Assembly: GCA_003215475.1 (NCBI GenBank)
Contig: QCKH01000003.1
Location: forward strand, 1-64,000
Origin: Prochlorococcus sp. AG-409-L21
GTDB taxonomy: Bacteria; Cyanobacteriota; Cyanobacteriia; PCC-6307; Cyanobiaceae
Direction of reading: 5' to 3'
DNA: 64,000 nucleotides
Of the stretch, positions 1-8,506 are shown one piece after another. The notes beneath the pieces are model-generated. The model did no database searches and was not told the DNA's origin. It saw nothing but the letters and a program-made list of their open reading frames with translations. The position numbers and the translations under genes are program-made. The number at the start of each line of letters is the position of its first letter. Position 1 is the first letter of the stretch.

Positions 1-1282
1 GAGCAAGTTGGACTGCTTTCTCGACAGATCTATCTAATCTCTTATAACAATAAACCTCTCCTTTGTAACCAGTATTTTTTATCATTGTTTTAAGAGCTTC
101 TCTGCTTTCACCAAAAAGAATAACTGCAAATGCCTTTTTATTAACTTGCTTTAGCCAAACTGTTGCTTCCCCTTCTTTTGCTTTCCCCCCTGCTAATAAT
201 ATTAGGGGGCCTAAGGTCGCTTTAATCCCTGTTGCTGCAGCGTCAAAGTTTGTAGCTTTACTATCATTAAACACCTCTATATTCTTTATTTCACATACCT
301 TCTCTAATCGATGTTCTATTCCTTTGAAGCTTTTTACTGCTTTCTGAATACTCTTTGCTGAAAGACCAATCTTTCTTGCTGCAGCAATTACCAATAATAA
401 ATTTTGAAGATTATGCTCCCCAGGTATTTTTATGCTCGAAGAGTCAAATAATTCCTTCCCTTTTTCAACTATTTTCCCTCCGGAAGAAATCCATAATTCA
501 TATTTGTCTGAGTTGCTAGAACAATCTTGAATGCTGACCCATTGCCCATTAGGAAGTTCTGAACGATGCTTAAAGAGATATTCATCATCTGAGTTATATA
601 AGCGAATTGATGAGTTGTTTATAAGTCCACGTTTGATTTTAAAGTAATTATCTAGGGACCCATGCCTTTCAAGATGGTCTGGAGTAAGCGTGGTCCATAT
701 TCCTATTTCAGGCGAGATCGCAGGAGCACTTTCTATTTGAAAACTGCTTAATTCAATGATTAACCATTTTGGTTTAGTTGCAGGTGATTTGTTGAAGGTT
801 AATGCAAGCTCTGTGGCTGCATTGCCTACATTTCCACCGATATTTGACCTTATATTGTTTTCATTTAAAACATGATTAAGCATATGTGTGACTGTTGTTT
901 TACCATTCGTCCCTGTGATTCCAATCCAAGGGATTTGTTTTAAGCTGTCCCAAGCTAATGCGATTTCGGATTTGATATTGATACCTTTCTCTCGTAATTG
1001 ATTAAGAGTGGGGTGATCCCATGGGATGCCTGGGCCGATCACAACCGTTGATAGTTGATTTATCCATGGTTGAAAGCTTGAAAATTCTAATGGAGTTCCA
1101 AGTTGGACTTTTATACCTTCACTTTCTAAGCCTTTGGATATTATTTTTAAAGATTCTTTTTTAGACTTTTCAAAAACTAAAATGTCTTCACCTTTGTGAT
1201 GAAGGTATTTTGCTGCTGCTATACCTGAGCGCCCTAAGCCCACGATAATTGATAATTTGGTTTCGGCTTTCAAGTTTTTCAA
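1..1282 (-). CDS. murD: UDP-N-acetylmuramoylalanine--D-glutamate ligase, 3' end cut by window
   Basis: Cytoplasmic Mur ligase that adds D-glutamate to UDP-MurNAc-L-Ala using ATP during peptidoglycan precursor synthesis. About 427 codons are visible; the C-terminus lies outside the window. The N-terminus reads [17 protein letters not shown], the Rossmann-like UDP-binding start typical of MurD, and the ATP-binding P-loop [15 protein letters not shown] lies near 870-920. There is no in-frame ATG at the front, so TTG at 1282 or TTG at 1273 must start it. Either start lies within 16 bases of the 3' end of tRNA-Val, which suggests read-through from the tRNA transcript or a leaderless arrangement. 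Family call is firm; the start is not. Confidence 0.93.
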   Translation of the reverse strand, partial: MKNLKAETKLSIIVGLGRSGIAAAKYLHHKGEDILVFEKSKKESLKIISKGLESEGIKVQLGTPLEFSSFQPWINQLSTVVIGPGIPWDHPTLNQLREKGINIKSEIALAWDSLKQIPWIGITGTNGKTTVTHMLNHVLNENNIRSNIGGNVGNAATELALTFNKSPATKPKWLIIELSSFQIESAPAISPEIGIWTTLTPDHLERHGSLDNYFKIKRGLINNSSIRLYNSDDEYLFKHRSELPNGQWVSIQDCSSNSDKYELWISSGGKIVEKGKELFDSSSIKIPGEHNLQNLLLVIAAARKIGLSAKSIQKAVKSFKGIEHRLEKVCEIKNIEVFNDSKATNFDAAATGIKATLGPLILLAGGKAKEGEATVWLKQVNKKAFAVILFGESREALKTMIKNTGYKGEVYCYKRLDRSVEKAVQLA

Positions 1283-1288
1283 GGCGAA

Positions 1289-1360
1289 TGGGCGATACTG
1301 GAATCGAACCAGTGACTCCTACCGTGTCAAGGTAGTGCTCTACCTCTGAGCTAATCGCCC
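1289..1360 (-). tRNA. tRNA-Val (anticodon GAC)
   Basis: The minus strand folds as a full cloverleaf of 72 bases. Acceptor arms GGGCGAT and ATCGCCC pair, the D-arm is GCTC/GAGC, the anticodon arm is CTACC/GGTAG with loop TTGACAC giving anticodon GAC, and the T-arm is ACTGG/CCAGT. The discriminator is A and CCA is not encoded directly. It sits immediately upstream of murD on the same strand. Confidence 0.97.
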
Positions 1361-1432
1361 CAAAGAACCAAGATTAATGGCTTTAATCTAAGGCTCTTGT
1401 CGATAAAAAATAGCAGCATGCTTTAATCTTTT

Positions 1433-2221
1433 TTATTCTCTTAGTAATTCGACTCTCCACCTATCTCTTTTTGTGAGTTCAAGATTTTTTACTTCTATAC
1501 TACCTTTGCCTTCAAACTGGATTTGATCCCCTATATCCAGAGAGCGACTTGTGTTTTTTATTGGTTTCCAGTTAAGTCTTAGTCGACCTTGCTTGATTTG
1601 ATTTATTACTTTCGACCTTGATAACCCAAATCCAGCAGAAGCTATAGCATCTAATCTTTTAGAGGCTTCTACAGTTGTTATTTTCCTTGGGGTACGTGAG
1701 ATTGGTATCCTTAGATTTTTGAGATCTATTGCTTTATATTGAATTTGTACTTCTCTAATATTCCCTGTTTTGTTTTGAAGGAACTCAGAAGCTTCTCGAG
1801 TACATATGGCTTGAGCTCCTCTGTCACCAATAACCCAAATATCTCCTATCTGTTCAACTGCAATACCTATTTGCTTTAATTGTGCACGAAAGTCATTTGG
1901 TACAACCCTATCAAAAAGGAAATTGCCTTCAATTTGAATTGCATTAATAGGCAAGCTTTCTTCAGAGAGAATCTTTGCATGCTCCTTTCGTTGTAAAAAT
2001 AATCTTTTACGTTCAGCTTTAGGAAAACCACCATTGAATGAGTAAGCTATATCGCTTATTTGATTTAAAATATCTTTCATTTCCTTTTGAATTGGGGCAT
2101 CAAAAAATAATGACCATGAAGGCTCCCATGTTTTTATGGTTTTTTCTACTTGATTTAAAAGCTTTTCTATTTCATCACAATGTAGATTGCTTTTAAGTAA
2201 TTTTTTTCTAGAGAGTTTCAA
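1433..2221 (-). CDS. Photosystem II S4-domain protein (YlmH-like RNA-binding)
   Basis: 262 residues. The C-terminal third (about residues 183-250, with KRLDAIASAGFGLSRSKVIN and RLRLNWKPI) is an S4 RNA-binding domain. The N-terminal part, with FDAPIQKEM and the GGFPKAERKRLFLQR segment, matches the cyanobacterial/plant family usually named photosystem II S4 domain protein, related to the YlmH cell-division-site protein. The precise function is not established; RNA binding is inferred from the S4 fold. It shares four bases (ATGA overlap) with the gene upstream at 2218-2781, so the two are probably translated together. Confidence 0.85.
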   Translation of the reverse strand: MKLSRKKLLKSNLHCDEIEKLLNQVEKTIKTWEPSWSLFFDAPIQKEMKDILNQISDIAYSFNGGFPKAERKRLFLQRKEHAKILSEESLPINAIQIEGNFLFDRVVPNDFRAQLKQIGIAVEQIGDIWVIGDRGAQAICTREASEFLQNKTGNIREVQIQYKAIDLKNLRIPISRTPRKITTVEASKRLDAIASAGFGLSRSKVINQIKQGRLRLNWKPIKNTSRSLDIGDQIQFEGKGSIEVKNLELTKRDRWRVELLRE

Positions 2222-2781
2222 ATTAAACTGAGATTTACTACTTCAATAGGTTTCATTTCTTTAATTGTTGACCATGGGAGCTCAGTCTCAAAAGGAGTTT
2301 CAAGAATAACCAGCCAAAAGCCTTGTTGATTAAATTTTATGAGACCTTTGAGATCTTCCTGAGATGAGTTAACACTCCTTGCACCGAAGAAACTGCCTAT
2401 CCAACCAGCTCCCATTCCTAGTAAACCTCCTAAGAAAGTTTCATTGATTTGTCCAAACCCAATGGATGAGAAGGTTTTTAAATCAGTCATGCCAGCAAAG
2501 GTCAAACCAGCTATGAATCCAAATGGCATAAGCCATAAAGACATTTTCGCTTGTCGCTCTTTACGTGAAAGTTTAGGATTGAATAACTTGACATCTTTTA
2601 TCTCTGCTCTCATTGGAGCAAGTTCTCTAATTAGTTCTTGCGAAATATTTGTACCTTTTTCTTGTTTTTTAGAGGGGTTTATCACTTGAAAATTACTTAT
2701 AGGAGTTGCTTTGGCTTTTAATTTTTCCCAAAAGTCAAAAGCTGTTTTTTCGTCCTCAAGTACCAGAATGCAAATAGCCAA
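2218..2781 (-). CDS. Conserved cyanobacterial membrane protein, unknown function
   Basis: 187 residues, function not recognised. The N-terminal half is soluble. The middle holds two hydrophobic Gly-rich segments (about residues 83-105 and 117-136, LWLMPFGFIAGLTFAGM and FLGGLLGMGAGWIGSFFGA) resembling a glycine-zipper hairpin, and the C-terminus is again soluble. It overlaps the S4-domain gene by four bases and is divergent from serA with 99 bases between them, which must hold both promoters. The overlap suggests a shared role with the S4 protein, but that is inference. Confidence 0.75.
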   Translation of the reverse strand: MAICILVLEDEKTAFDFWEKLKAKATPISNFQVINPSKKQEKGTNISQELIRELAPMRAEIKDVKLFNPKLSRKERQAKMSLWLMPFGFIAGLTFAGMTDLKTFSSIGFGQINETFLGGLLGMGAGWIGSFFGARSVNSSQEDLKGLIKFNQQGFWLVILETPFETELPWSTIKEMKPIEVVNLSLI

Positions 2782-2880
2782 AAAATAGTCCTCAATTGTT
2801 TAAATTCTGACCTGTCTTCTAGAAAACTGATCAGATACATTTTGCTTATTAAAGTTTAAACAGGCATCGTTTCGCCTTCA

Positions 2881-4467
2881 ATGACAAAAGTTCTCGTTTC
2901 AGACCCAATTGATCAAGTTGGAATTGACATCCTTAGTCAAGTCTCACAGGTTGATCAACGCATGGGCCTTTCAGCCAACCAGCTTAAAGAGATTATAGGA
3001 GGATATGAAGCCTTAATGATTAGATCTGGTACGCAAGTTACTGCAGAGGTGATTGAGGCAGGAGAGAATCTCAAGATAATAGGCAGAGCTGGAGTAGGTG
3101 TTGATAATGTTGATGTTCCTGCTGCTACCAAGAGAGGGGTAATAGTTGTTAATTCTCCTGGAGGGAATACTATTGCTGCTGCTGAACATGCCCTTGCTTT
3201 GTTGTTGTCACTGGCAAGGAATATCCCTCAAGCTCATGGAAGTACCATTTCTGGTGGTTGGGATAGAAAGAAATTTGTTGGTAATGAGCTTTATAAAAAA
3301 ACATTAGGAGTAGTAGGACTTGGAAAAATAGGTTCTCATGTCGCAAAAGTTGCTAATGCCATGGGTATGGAAGTAATAGCTTTTGATCCTTTTGTATCTG
3401 CAGAAAGAGCTCTTCAAATGCAAGTAACTCTTAGTTCAATTGATAATTTGTTTAAAGTTTCAGACTTTATAACTCTTCATTTGCCTAGAACTGCTGAAAC
3501 CGAAAATCTAGTGGATTTGAAATTGCTTTCGACAATGAAAGCAAATGCCAGATTAGTTAATTGTGCTAGAGGAGGAATTATTGATGAATCTGCACTTGCA
3601 GAAGCATTGAAGTCTAATGTTATTGCAGGAGCTGCATTAGATGTATATGCTCATGAGCCATTAAATGCAGATTCTCCTTTACTAAATATTAAAGATGGAT
3701 TGATCCTTACACCTCATTTGGGGGCATCAACTAAAGAAGCACAAGAGAATGTTGCAATTGATGTTGCCGAACAAATAAGAGATGTCCTCTTAGGTTTGCC
3801 TGCGAGAAGTGCAGTAAATATTCCAGGTCTTTCAGCTGAAATAATGGACAGTCTTAAACCTCATCTGCAATTGGCAGAAACTCTTGGATTATTGGTTAGT
3901 CAGGTTTCTGGTGGACAGATTCAAAAATTAGAAGTTCGTTTACAAGGTGAATTCGCTAAACATCCTTCACAGCCTTTGGTGGTAGCCACTTTAAAAGGTT
4001 TGCTATCAAGCGCCTTAGGTAACAGAATCAATTATGTAAATGCATCTCTAGAAGCTAAAGCTCGCGGGATCAGTGTTGATGAAGTTAGCGACGAGTCTTG
4101 TCCAGACTTTCCTGGAGGGTCTCTTCGTTTGACTACTGTTGCTGATAATGGAACTCATAGTCTGACAGGGACGGTGTTAGCTGATGGTGATTTGAGAATT
4201 TCTAGTATTGATGAGTTTCCTGTAAATGTTTCACCCAGTAGATATATGCTTTTCACCAGGCATAGAGATATGCCTGGAATTATTGGTAAGCTTGGCTCCT
4301 TGTTAGGTGCTCATAATGTGAATATTGCTTCCATGCAAGTTGGTAGAAAAATAGTTCGAGGTGAAGCTGTAATGGTTTTGAGTATTGATGACCCTTTACC
4401 ACCAGATCTTTTGGCTTCTATCCTTTCTGTTAAGGGTATTAATCAAGCTCATCCGGTGACTTTGTGA
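2881..4467 (+). CDS. serA: D-3-phosphoglycerate dehydrogenase
   Basis: 528 residues, the long (type 1) form. It oxidises 3-phosphoglycerate to phosphohydroxypyruvate with NAD, the first step of serine synthesis. Visible are the substrate-binding start MTKVLVSDPI, the NAD Rossmann motif VVGLGKIGSHVAKVANAMGM (about residues 143-162), NCARGGIIDE with the catalytic Arg near 228, the catalytic His in LTPHLGAST near 279, an intervening domain, and a C-terminal ACT domain from about residue 456 (RDMPGIIGKLGSLLG). The ACT domain implies feedback control by an amino acid. prmA follows four bases after the stop. Confidence 0.97.
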   Translation: MTKVLVSDPIDQVGIDILSQVSQVDQRMGLSANQLKEIIGGYEALMIRSGTQVTAEVIEAGENLKIIGRAGVGVDNVDVPAATKRGVIVVNSPGGNTIAAAEHALALLLSLARNIPQAHGSTISGGWDRKKFVGNELYKKTLGVVGLGKIGSHVAKVANAMGMEVIAFDPFVSAERALQMQVTLSSIDNLFKVSDFITLHLPRTAETENLVDLKLLSTMKANARLVNCARGGIIDESALAEALKSNVIAGAALDVYAHEPLNADSPLLNIKDGLILTPHLGASTKEAQENVAIDVAEQIRDVLLGLPARSAVNIPGLSAEIMDSLKPHLQLAETLGLLVSQVSGGQIQKLEVRLQGEFAKHPSQPLVVATLKGLLSSALGNRINYVNASLEAKARGISVDEVSDESCPDFPGGSLRLTTVADNGTHSLTGTVLADGDLRISSIDEFPVNVSPSRYMLFTRHRDMPGIIGKLGSLLGAHNVNIASMQVGRKIVRGEAVMVLSIDDPLPPDLLASILSVKGINQAHPVTL

Positions 4468-4471
4468 CTTT

Positions 4472-5419
4472 TTGCCTTTCCTGAAAACAGTGACTTCTTT
4501 TGATGCTTTTTTTTGGTGGAATCTCGAGTGCGTTTTTTGTTATGAACTTGAAGAAAGCTTGATATGGAAATTAGAGAATCTTGGAATAAAAAACTTTGCA
4601 ATTGAGAAGACTCCTGAGAATTTAATTGAACAAACTCTTAGTGCTTGGATTCCTTCGTTTGAATGTTCAGAAAAAGATAGGGTTGAGATAGAAAAAGCGT
4701 TGATTGGATTAAATAAGGCTTTTGATGTAAAACCTTTGCTTTTTAAATGGAAAAAAATTGTTGAGGAAGATTGGAGTTCTAGTTGGAAAAGGTTTTGGCA
4801 TCCAGATCCAGTTGGAAAAGAACTTTTGATTTTGCCTTCTTGGTTGGAATTGCCTCAAATCTATTCCGATCGGAAAATAATTAGACTGGACCCAGGGAGT
4901 GCATTTGGAACAGGCAGCCATCCAAGTACTCGTTTATGCTTAGAAGCAATTGAACGTAATCCTCCTATAGGGATGAGGGTAGGTGATATTGGATGTGGTA
5001 GTGGGATATTAGGGATAGCTGCACTTAGATTAGGCGCTAGGGAAGTTCAAGCAGTTGATCTTGATTCTCTTGCTATACGCGCAACCTCAGAGAACCGGAG
5101 TCTTAATAACTTTAGAGAAATAGAATTGGGCGTTTCAGTTGGATCTGTAGAAGCTTTAGCTGATCAATTTAAAAGCAAGAAGGCTGATTTGCTTCTTTGT
5201 AATATTCTTGCTCCTATAATTAAAGAGCTTGCCCCTAAATTTACTTTTGTAACCCACGCTAAAAGTCAACTTATTTTAAGTGGGCTATTAATAGAGCAAG
5301 AGAATGAATTGATAGACTTTCTTTCTACCTTGGATTGGAAAATCCTTGGTACTTATAGGAGTCAAAAGTGGGCATTAATTCATTTATGTAGAGATGACAT
5401 TGAAACCAATCAAAGATAA
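4472..5419 (+). CDS. prmA: Ribosomal protein L11 methyltransferase
   Basis: Up to 315 residues. SAM-dependent methyltransferase that methylates ribosomal protein L11. Motifs are the PrmA-specific DPGSAFGTGSHPSTRLCLEA, SAM motif I VGDIGCGSGILGIAALRLGA and the NPPY-like LLCNILAPII. The reading frame starts at TTG 4472; an in-frame GTG at 4490 is equally possible and no ATG is available at the front. The stop codon lies within an 18-bp hairpin (5403-5443). It follows serA by four bases and is likely co-transcribed. Confidence 0.94.
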   Translation: MPFLKTVTSFDAFFWWNLECVFCYELEESLIWKLENLGIKNFAIEKTPENLIEQTLSAWIPSFECSEKDRVEIEKALIGLNKAFDVKPLLFKWKKIVEEDWSSSWKRFWHPDPVGKELLILPSWLELPQIYSDRKIIRLDPGSAFGTGSHPSTRLCLEAIERNPPIGMRVGDIGCGSGILGIAALRLGAREVQAVDLDSLAIRATSENRSLNNFREIELGVSVGSVEALADQFKSKKADLLLCNILAPIIKELAPKFTFVTHAKSQLILSGLLIEQENELIDFLSTLDWKILGTYRSQKWALIHLCRDDIETNQR

Positions 5420-5443
5420 GAAAAACTTATCTTTGATTGGTTT
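5403..5443 (+). terminator. Strong hairpin over the prmA stop codon
   Basis: Left arm AAACCAATCAAAGATAAG (5403-5420) and right arm CTTATCTTTGATTGGTTT (5426-5443) are perfectly complementary over 18 bp with an AAAAA loop. The prmA TAA is inside the left arm. No clear T-run follows, so it could be a 3'-end stabiliser or attenuator rather than a classic intrinsic terminator. Confidence 0.65.
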
Positions 5444-5518
5444 ATCATTGGCTTGATTGTTGTTTTTGACATTTATAAGCCACATTTGACCCAATACAGT
5501 GTAAAAAGGATTCATCTT

Positions 5519-5537
5519 GAGGTAAAAAATTTACCTC
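5519..5537. repeat. Inverted repeat in the petF leader
   Basis: GAGGTAAA (5519-5526) and TTTACCTC (5530-5537) are perfect 8-bp inverted arms separated by AAA, about 33 bases before the ferredoxin ATG at 5571. It could be an operator or a small leader hairpin. No known regulator motif is recognised. Confidence 0.5.
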
Positions 5538-5570
5538 CTATTTTAAAAACACCCCCTTTTTTTATTACTC

Positions 5571-5870
5571 ATGGCTTCTTATAAAGTCACCCTCGTTAGC
5601 GAAAGTGAGGGTTTAAATCAGACCATTGAGGTGCCTGATGATCAATACATTCTTGATGCCGCAGAGGAGCAAGGTATTGATTTGCCTTATTCCTGTAGAG
5701 CTGGAGCATGTTCAACATGCGCAGGAAAAATCACTTCAGGAACTGTTGATCAATCAGATCAAAGCTTTTTAGATGACGATCAGCTAGAAGCTGGATTTGT
5801 GTTGACTTGTGTTGCTTACCCCACCTCTGATGTAAGTATTACAACTCATGCAGAAGAGGAATTGTATTAA
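5571..5870 (+). CDS. petF: Plant-type [2Fe-2S] ferredoxin
   Basis: 99 residues. Soluble electron carrier reduced by photosystem I and feeding ferredoxin-NADP reductase and other acceptors. Iron-sulfur ligands are Cys42, Cys47, Cys50 and Cys80 in [11 protein letters not shown] and LTCVAYP, exactly the photosynthetic ferredoxin pattern, and the acidic C-terminus is typical. The gene is monocistronic: it is preceded by a hairpin after prmA and an inverted repeat at 5519-5537, and followed by an intrinsic terminator at 5921-5957. Other ferredoxin paralogues may exist elsewhere, so the symbol names the family. Confidence 0.96.
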   Translation: MASYKVTLVSESEGLNQTIEVPDDQYILDAAEEQGIDLPYSCRAGACSTCAGKITSGTVDQSDQSFLDDDQLEAGFVLTCVAYPTSDVSITTHAEEELY

Positions 5871-5920
5871 CTTTTTGTTTTTTATCAGATAGTTTTTACT
5901 TTACTTGCTAATCAAGCCTT

Positions 5921-5957
5921 AATCAGTCACCCTCAATGGGGGGCTGATTTTTTTTTG
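5921..5957 (+). terminator. Rho-independent terminator after petF
   Basis: Stem AATCAG (5921-5926) pairs with CTGATT (5944-5949), with an inner ACCC/GGGG extension and a run of T from 5948 to 5956. Textbook intrinsic terminator form. Confidence 0.88.
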
Positions 5958-5979
5958 ATCAAACTATTTTTATTTTTTC

Positions 5980-6369
5980 GTGGTATCTGAAGCACTTACT
6001 AAAAAAAAGCAAGAAATCCTTATGGATCACGGTAGTGTTCATCCAAGTGAAGGAGGCCATTTTAGTTTTCGTGTAATAGGACCATGCTGCAGGCTTTTTG
6101 ATAGGGAAGAACTTCCTTGGCCATGTTGTCGTTTGGCTTGGAGAAGTAAGGAACCAAGCTGGAGGAGAATCGGCAGGCGGTTTGTTCCTGATATAGCTGC
6201 TAGACGTTGTCCTTCTTATTCCGTTGATATTTTGCAGCCTGGTTCAAATCCTATCCCAACAACTCTTACTTTCTTTTCAAGTAGATTTGAATCAAATGTA
6301 CAGGAGTGGTGGTATAGCAAACATCCTCGATCACAACAAGCGACCAACATTTACCCTATAGAAGACTAA
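5980..6369 (+). CDS. Hypothetical cyanobacterial protein, Cys/Arg-rich
   Basis: 129 residues from GTG 5980; an in-frame ATG at 6022 would give 115. Function not recognised. Soluble, with repeated Cys-Cys pairs (GPCCRLF, WPCCRLAW), many Trp and Arg, and a late Cys (ARRCPSY). Such clustering could bind metal or form disulfides, but no known zinc-finger spacing is evident. It stands alone between the petF terminator and the small membrane gene at 6534. Confidence 0.65.
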   Translation: MVSEALTKKKQEILMDHGSVHPSEGGHFSFRVIGPCCRLFDREELPWPCCRLAWRSKEPSWRRIGRRFVPDIAARRCPSYSVDILQPGSNPIPTTLTFFSSRFESNVQEWWYSKHPRSQQATNIYPIED

Positions 6370-6533
6370 TATCAAGAATTTGTCTCCAGAAGTATTGCCT
6401 TGTAAGGGGTTTCGAATTTTATGGTGTTCAATGGAAAATAAATGAAGATGAAGATATAAAGCATCATTGTGGTTTATAGGTGCTTTCAGGAGCGATTTGC
6501 TGAGATACTCTTCTTATCAGCTCAAATTTAAGA

Positions 6534-6728
6534 ATGAATTTTGACTATCACGCCGTTGCAGCGCTTTTGCATACCGCTATCCCTTTAGCAGCAGGAGCAG
6601 CAGGAGTTGGCTATTATATTATGCGCTCTAAAGGCTTGGGCTTTGGAACGTCTCATGTCCTTGTAGGCGTACCTATGTTTGCTATTGGTGCTGCTGCTGC
6701 TGCTTTTTATTACATAACAGCTCCATAG
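6534..6728 (+). CDS. Small two-helix membrane protein
   Basis: 64 residues, mostly hydrophobic, with two predicted membrane segments (about residues 7-28 and 41-61) separated by a short basic loop (RSKGLGFG). Function unknown; the style is that of small conserved picocyanobacterial thylakoid or membrane proteins. A strong bidirectional terminator follows at 6757-6790. The 164 bases upstream hold no other visible gene. Confidence 0.7.
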   Translation: MNFDYHAVAALLHTAIPLAAGAAGVGYYIMRSKGLGFGTSHVLVGVPMFAIGAAAAAFYYITAP

Positions 6729-6756
6729 ATAGCATCTAGATTCCTAGTTTTTGCAA

Positions 6757-6790
6757 TAAAAAGGGAGGTCTTTTAAAGACCTCCCTTTTT
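6757..6790. terminator. Bidirectional intrinsic terminator
   Basis: AAAAAGGGAGGTCTTT and AAAGACCTCCCTTTTT form a perfect stem flanked by A-run and T-run, so it can end transcription from the 6534-6728 gene on the plus strand and from the pentapeptide gene ending at 6818 on the minus strand. Confidence 0.93.
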
Positions 6791-6817
6791 ATTGTCTTCA
6801 TTTAGTTGATTTCTGGT

Positions 6818-7372
6818 TTAACCCATATTTGGATTGAAAGCATTTCTTTCTTTAGATGCAGGGACATAGCTTTGATTTAGTTCACTGCACTTAAGACTTT
6901 CTGCTGTTTGCCCAGTTGCTCTTTCACATAATGATTTTAGTTGAGGCAGATCAAGTACAGCATCAGTAAAATTTGTACCATCAATAACTGCTCCATTGAA
7001 ATAGCTTTTCAAAAGATCAGCACCAGTGAAATTTGCATTAGAAAGATCGGCATTGTCAAAACGAGTTGCATATGCAATAACGTTTTGCATGTTTGCACCA
7101 CTGAGGTTTGCTTTTTGAAGATTAGAGACGCTGAAATATGAACCACTTAGGTCTGCGTCACCAAGATCCCTTCCTGAAAGGTCGTATTTGACATATTCAG
7201 TGTTTTGAAGATTTTGGCCGTGAAGACTAGTGTCTAGACCATCAACTGAAGATGGGTCGCTTGGATATAAAGCGTCTGCTGCAAAAGGGCTAACAGTGAG
7301 GCCGACAATTACTGCTAGTAGGATCAGTAATTTTGAAAAGGATCTTTTCAAGGAAGAAATAATAGAGGCCAT
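6818..7372 (-). CDS. Exported pentapeptide-repeat protein
   Basis: 184 residues from ATG 7372; an in-frame TTG at 7384 would add four. The N-terminus is a signal peptide (hydrophobic SKLLILLAVIVGLTVSPFAADA), so the mature protein is periplasmic or in the thylakoid lumen. From about residue 55 there are tandem A(D/N)LSxA-type pentapeptides (LSGRDLGDADLSGSYF, ANLSGANMQNV, NADLSNANFTGADL) that should fold as a right-handed quadrilateral beta-helix. Two Cys near the C-terminus may form a disulfide. Specific function unknown. Confidence 0.85.
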   Translation of the reverse strand: MASIISSLKRSFSKLLILLAVIVGLTVSPFAADALYPSDPSSVDGLDTSLHGQNLQNTEYVKYDLSGRDLGDADLSGSYFSVSNLQKANLSGANMQNVIAYATRFDNADLSNANFTGADLLKSYFNGAVIDGTNFTDAVLDLPQLKSLCERATGQTAESLKCSELNQSYVPASKERNAFNPNMG

Positions 7373-7439
7373 TGAGGAAACCAAAGACTTACGGAAACAA
7401 CCGCTGCACCCATTCTTTCATGATGTGGGTTTAGTGTGC

Positions 7440-8402
7440 TTAGGTATCACGAACTGTTGCATGCTTTTGTATATCTATTTGAAGAAAATCCTTTGCTAGC
7501 AAGGTATTAGGAAAAATCGCCTTCGCTTCATTTAAAAGATCACTCGTTGAAAACCTGTTTCCTGGGGCATATCTAGGGCTGAAATGAGTCAAAATTAGTT
7601 GACCTACATTGGCTTCAGAGGCCACCTGCGCTGCCATAGTGGAAGTTGAGTGCATTCTTTGATATGCCAATTCAGAATCTTGATGAGCATAGGTTGCTTC
7701 ATGGATTAATAAATCTGCACCATTTGCAAGATTTATTGCTGATTCAGTAAAAACTGTATCAGTACAATACACAAAACTTGCTCCTGCCCTTTCGGGACCA
7801 CAAAAATCCTTGCCATGAAAAGTTCGCCCGTCAGGTAATTTAACTTCTTCTCCGTTTTGTAATTGTGCGTAAATCGGTCCAGGAGGGATTTTTAGAGCTT
7901 TTGCTTTATTAATATCAAACCGACCAGGTTTTGCTTTTTGATCAACTCTATAAGCAAATGCTGGGATTCTATGAGTGAGAGGAGAACATCTAACTACAAA
8001 CTCTTTATCTTCAAAAACAACTAAGTTCTGATAGGCAAACTGCTCTACAGGGAGAATTTGCATTGGATAAGAGATACCACTAGAGCTGCTTTTTAAAACA
8101 CCGTCCAAATAAATTTTTAATGCATTAGGTCCATAAAGATCAAGACCAAAACTATTTCCTGCAAGTCCCAAACTAGCTAATAACCCAGGCAAGCCATATA
8201 TATGGTCACCATGCATATGAGTAATAAATATTCTTCTGAGTTGTGAAGTACGAAGTTCACTTTTGAGGAATTGATGTTGAGTGCCTTCCCCACAGTCGAA
8301 CAACCATATCTCTGAACGTTGTGGGAGTCTCAATGCTAATGCTGAGACATTACGATTCCTGGTAGGTACTCCAGAGCTTGTTCCTAGAAATGTAATCTGC
8401 AA
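7440..8402 (-). CDS. rnz: Ribonuclease Z
   Basis: 320 residues. Zinc metallo-beta-lactamase-fold endonuclease that trims the 3' trailer of tRNA precursors. [21 protein letters not shown] is the classic N-terminus, [15 protein letters not shown] carries the HxHxDH zinc motif, the [14 protein letters not shown] and LIHEATY segments carry further ligands, and [10 protein letters not shown] contains the C-terminal His. Initiation must use TTG (8400-8402). It faces the SpoIID-like gene divergently across about 100 bases. Confidence 0.95.
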   Translation of the reverse strand: MQITFLGTSSGVPTRNRNVSALALRLPQRSEIWLFDCGEGTQHQFLKSELRTSQLRRIFITHMHGDHIYGLPGLLASLGLAGNSFGLDLYGPNALKIYLDGVLKSSSSGISYPMQILPVEQFAYQNLVVFEDKEFVVRCSPLTHRIPAFAYRVDQKAKPGRFDINKAKALKIPPGPIYAQLQNGEEVKLPDGRTFHGKDFCGPERAGASFVYCTDTVFTESAINLANGADLLIHEATYAHQDSELAYQRMHSTSTMAAQVASEANVGQLILTHFSPRYAPGNRFSTSDLLNEAKAIFPNTLLAKDFLQIDIQKHATVRDT

Positions 8403-8506
8403 AGCTTGTTATTTTTTAGAGAAGGTTTTTCATTTTTAGATTCTGGTGACTTTCTAAAAACTTTTTTCAAGTCTAATTTAGATTGTTAATTAGGTGTTTT
8501 TGATTC

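Noticed and set aside
6941..7141. Plus-strand open frame opposite the pentapeptide gene
   Set aside because: Its repeated Ile/Cys pattern is the antisense of the pentapeptide repeats.
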